Positions 6,072 through 8,780 of a stretch of 8,780 nucleotides of DNA are shown in pieces. Under the pieces are notes generated by a model. The model was given only the letters and a program-made list of their open reading frames with translations. It did no database searches and was not told the DNA's origin. The position numbers and the translations under genes are program-made. Position 1 is the first letter of the stretch. Every line of letters begins with the position of its first letter. Source of the DNA: Parvularcula sp. (lineage in GTDB: Bacteria; Pseudomonadota; Alphaproteobacteria; Caulobacterales; Parvularculaceae); the NCBI GenBank assembly GCA_003506635.1, contig DNZB01000371.1, forward strand, positions 2,580 to 11,359, given 5' to 3'.

Positions 6072-8024
6072 TCACGCAGCATGTGATAGGATTTCTCTCT
6101 TAACGTACTGCTTAAAGTCAGCGCTGGAACGAAAGCAACGATACCCCGCGGCGTTTGCGAGCGCGATCGTCTCCTCGCCCTCGTTCAAGAGAACTGCGAC
6201 AGGTTGACTCAAACCGGGTTGAAGGCCGTTCGGCCAAGCAAGGTCAAAAATGGCTTTTTGTGCGCCGGTCTCTTCATCAGCAAGGTCGTACGAAACCTCG
6301 CCTTCCGGCAAGCCAAGCGAGGATATCCATTTATTCAAAGCTATGATCTCCAACTCTTCTTCCTCGCTGACGATCCCGCCAATGACTTTCGGAACGGCTA
6401 CTTTTACGGCAGTGGCGGGCTGATGGACCCATCGATCATCACCATGCAGCAATTCGGCAAACCGCCGATTTGCTTCGCTTGCGAGTAGCTCCTTTCGGGC
6501 CTCTAAGAAGGCGTCATAATTTTCAATGGTCCACAGCGATTTATCCAAAGGAATCCATTGTGACGCGAGTGCGCCAGGATGCTTCTTTTCGACTTCTGGA
6601 AAGTATTCGGCCGGCGCCCGATCGGTAATGTCGAGATTAGTATCCTTTGTTAGGAAGCAGAAATTTGCAACGGCATTGATTTGAGATCGACCATAGCGTC
6701 CGGATTTGTACAACTTGGACTTCGGAAAAATGTGATGTACTTCAAGCCTGTTCATTTTTCCCAGAAGGTTTGCTTTTAGCGGAAGCCCGGTCCCCCAATC
6801 TTTTGCTCCGCCCATTCGAGTCAACATGTAAAGGACTGGGTAAAACCTTGCCCCTTTGCTCCACCCGGTGAAGTGGTCTGGTTCCACTCGCAGTCCGCCA
6901 TGCCAAAGCCGTAGTTGCTCCAGAAGTCTATCGAGGCCGCCGTCAGCCCCTTCCAGAGCTTCCAGGTCTTTATCAAGATAGCTTTCTGTCGAACCGGAAT
7001 AGCGTCCCCACATTCCAGCCTGAGCAAACCAAAAAAGGAGCTTGTCGCGTTCAGCCTCATCAAGCGCCGTCCCTTTTTGATCTAGGTATCGAACCATAAC
7101 GGGCACAGCGAACCGGCCGAAGAAGACACGCGAATGATCCAGGCCAAGCCGCCCGGATATCATGTTGATGGAAGTCTCAATGTGGCGAGTGGCTCGCTTG
7201 AGCGCCCCCTGAACCTCATCGGCTGACTTATCATGGAGATAGAGAAATTTCGCTTCTCCTGTGAGCGTAGTGTTGATGGAGCGTAGAAGCCAATCGAGAT
7301 TGAAGTCGAATCCTTCCTTCTCCCACTCAGCGAGTTTCTTTTTCATGACTGCGCGCGCGTCGGGCCAGTCTGCGCAAATCTTGGCAAGCGCGAGGTCTCC
7401 CTTCGACAGCTTAGTCCCGCCGCTGTTGACCTTGTTGAAAATGTCCACGACGACATCTAGGCTCTTATCAGCCCCCGTGACCTCCTCGATATGAAGGTCA
7501 ACGTCTGAAATCCCGAGCAGCGTGCTCAGCCGACCGATGTAATCTGCCAATCGTGATGCATGCTCGGGTTTGGCGCTTAGCGAAGACACCATCTTCCCTA
7601 GCCCCGCTTGCCCTGCCTTCATCAAGGCAGTTACGTCGACCCATAAAGGGTCATCTCGCATTGTAATTGGCTGGTAAAATTCAAACGCTTCGCTCTCCAA
7701 ATGAAAATGAAGCCCCGTAAACACTTGGGAATTTCCGTCGAAAAATAGCGGGGGTTTGCCGCGGATCACTCCGTAAAGGGAGGTCATTCTTTGCTGTCCG
7801 TCGAGCAATAGCTTGACTACGCCGGAGGCCAGCTGCCCATCTCCGCGATGGCTTGCTCCTTTTGATTCGGTCGCCCAGACCAGAAGACCGCCAACCGGAT
7901 GACGCTTATAGAGGGACGAGAACAGCCCTCGCACTTGGTCCCTGTTCCAAACGTAGCCCCTTTGGAACTCGGGCAACGCCATAAGACCGTTATCAATGTG
8001 ATCCAGGACGGTTGATATCTTCAT
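6072..8024 (-). CDS. DUF262/HNH (GmrSD-like) protein with extra C-terminal domain
   Basis: The 650-residue protein resembles GmrSD-type type IV restriction enzymes and related DUF262-DUF1524 defence proteins (SspE, BrxU). The N-terminal ParB/Srx-like DUF262 part shows FQRGYVW at 20-26, LDGQQRMTSL at 74-83 and FNKVNSGGTKLSKGDL at 196-211; DGQQR is the nucleotide-handling motif. The HNH part shows LEVHHIFPKSKLY at 427-439 with following asparagines (NAVANF, DTNLDI) near 450-464, the expected catalytic His-Asn arrangement. Residues about 550-650 form an additional domain containing FDLAWPNG, PVAVLLNE and AGYRCF, not part of the basic GmrSD layout. ATG 8024 has a good AGAGG just upstream. It lies 35 bp after the nuclease-Gre gene on the same strand, so is likely the last gene of that operon. 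Lower GC than the core suggests transfer. Target DNA cannot be told from sequence. Confidence 0.85.
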   Translation of the reverse strand: MKISTVLDHIDNGLMALPEFQRGYVWNRDQVRGLFSSLYKRHPVGGLLVWATESKGASHRGDGQLASGVVKLLLDGQQRMTSLYGVIRGKPPLFFDGNSQVFTGLHFHLESEAFEFYQPITMRDDPLWVDVTALMKAGQAGLGKMVSSLSAKPEHASRLADYIGRLSTLLGISDVDLHIEEVTGADKSLDVVVDIFNKVNSGGTKLSKGDLALAKICADWPDARAVMKKKLAEWEKEGFDFNLDWLLRSINTTLTGEAKFLYLHDKSADEVQGALKRATRHIETSINMISGRLGLDHSRVFFGRFAVPVMVRYLDQKGTALDEAERDKLLFWFAQAGMWGRYSGSTESYLDKDLEALEGADGGLDRLLEQLRLWHGGLRVEPDHFTGWSKGARFYPVLYMLTRMGGAKDWGTGLPLKANLLGKMNRLEVHHIFPKSKLYKSGRYGRSQINAVANFCFLTKDTNLDITDRAPAEYFPEVEKKHPGALASQWIPLDKSLWTIENYDAFLEARKELLASEANRRFAELLHGDDRWVHQPATAVKVAVPKVIGGIVSEEEELEIIALNKWISSLGLPEGEVSYDLADEETGAQKAIFDLAWPNGLQPGLSQPVAVLLNEGEETIALANAAGYRCFRSSADFKQYVKREILSHAA

Positions 8025-8059
8025 TTTTAGCCTCTGTTTGCTCGTCGTCGAGAAATGCT

Positions 8060-8780
8060 TTAGGCGGCCTGTGGCTTAATAATCTTTTCGATTAACGCCC
8101 TTCGAACATTTCGACCAATCAGAATTTCAACCTCCTCACCTGCTTCGGCTCCTAGAATTGCACGAGCAATTGGTTCATGTGCGCTCACAATGCCATTGTT
8201 CGGATCATTCCGATTGTTACTTATGGTAAGCAGCACTGTAGCTTCATCGCCTGACAAGTATCGGACCCGAACCTGATCACCGATCTCGATATACGATCTC
8301 GCCGCTAAGTCGTTGCTCTGCGATTTCGCGATCTCTAAGGACTTGTCTTCTCTATCAGCGTGTTGGACGCCGCTGTTTGCGGCGGTGCCCTCAGGTTCCG
8401 CCTCATTTACAGGGCTGATCGACGGCGAAGACGTAAAAGCTGAAGTTGACTGTGGGGGTATATACTTCTCGCGATCGGACAAGAGTTCTGCAAGTCTCTG
8501 CTCAATTGCCAGCCTCAGGCGTTCTGCTTCCTTTTGAGGGTCATTGAACCAGTCGGTCGACCAAATACGGTGAAACTTCCACCCTAAGCGTTCTAGGACC
8601 TCTTGGCGTAGGCGATCTCGATCGCGTGCAGATCGGCAAGAGTGATAGCTCGCCCCGTCGCACTCCACAGCCAGTATGAATCCATAAGGCCAACTCGGAT
8701 GCTTTACGCCGATATCTATAAAGTAACCGGCAGAGCCGACTTGTGGCACTGGTTCGCACCCCATGGCCTTCAGCTGATCG
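8060..8780 (-). CDS. C-terminal part of a probable large helicase: Vsr/MTES_1575-like nuclease plus GreA/GreB C-terminal domain (runs off right edge)
   Basis: The frame is open to the right edge (240 codons seen, including TAA at 8062-8060), so the ATG at 8764 is internal. Counting from it, residues 1-98 match the Vsr-like nuclease (REase MTES_1575) domain that ends large SF1 helicases (DUF4011/DUF3320 type): PQVGSAGYFIDIGVKHP, LAVECDGASYHS, RSARDRDRLRQEVLERLGW and RIWSTDWF. D17, E34 and D36 form a plausible metal site. A Ser/Pro/Glu-rich linker (about 103-155) leads to residues 158-230, which look like the C-terminal FKBP-like domain of GreA/GreB: IGDQVRVRYL, NNGIVSAHEPIARAILGA, AGEEVEI. In Gre factors this fold contacts RNA polymerase. 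The Gre coiled coil that reaches the polymerase active site is absent. The helicase part must lie beyond the window and is inferred. Composition is island-like. Confidence 0.82.
   Translation of the reverse strand, partial: DQLKAMGCEPVPQVGSAGYFIDIGVKHPSWPYGFILAVECDGASYHSCRSARDRDRLRQEVLERLGWKFHRIWSTDWFNDPQKEAERLRLAIEQRLAELLSDREKYIPPQSTSAFTSSPSISPVNEAEPEGTAANSGVQHADREDKSLEIAKSQSNDLAARSYIEIGDQVRVRYLSGDEATVLLTISNNRNDPNNGIVSAHEPIARAILGAEAGEEVEILIGRNVRRALIEKIIKPQAA

Noticed and set aside
1..8780. CRISPR array, phage genes or toxin-antitoxin pair
   Set aside because: No regularly spaced direct repeats were seen, and no integrase, capsid or small paired genes could be supported.

Overview
The window looks like the chromosome of an alphaproteobacterium, probably of the Rhizobiales/Hyphomicrobiales type. 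The reasons are the very GC-rich core genes, a plant-type glutamate-cysteine ligase of about 457 residues, and a tRNA-His with A73, a G1-U72 pair and no G-1, which is the alphaproteobacterial form. No finer placement is supported by the sequence.

Left part (1-5171): housekeeping DNA. A partial ubiA gene (ubiquinone biosynthesis) runs left off the window. Facing away from it, rsmE (16S rRNA U1498 methylation), gshA (glutathione synthesis) and an AlkA-type DNA glycosylase gene follow closely on the + strand and are probably co-transcribed. Further + strand genes encode a small HNH protein and a lipoprotein-like M48 metallopeptidase, then tRNA-His(GTG). The ubiA-rsmE divergent gap holds a remarkable 178-bp element with a perfect 20-bp terminal inverted repeat and several nested hairpins. 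An 18-bp near-identical sequence spans both divergent start codons.

Junction (5172-6071): just past the tRNA-His CCA end lies the C-terminal part of an IS5-type transposase on the - strand, truncated at its 5' side, followed by about 290 bp without a recognisable gene, partly AT-rich. This looks like the edge of an accessory island at a tRNA.

Right part (6072-8780): lower-GC DNA with two - strand genes 35 bp apart. The upstream one, cut by the right edge, is the C-terminal part of what is probably a large helicase. It carries a Vsr/MTES_1575-like nuclease domain followed, after a flexible linker, by a GreA/GreB C-terminal-like domain. The downstream one is a 650-residue DUF262/HNH (GmrSD-like) protein with an additional C-terminal domain. 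Together they look like a mobile anti-phage or anti-plasmid module. The fusion of a Gre-type (RNA-polymerase-binding) fold to a nuclease, beside a GmrSD-like partner, is the most interesting feature here. Its function is inferred from domains only.
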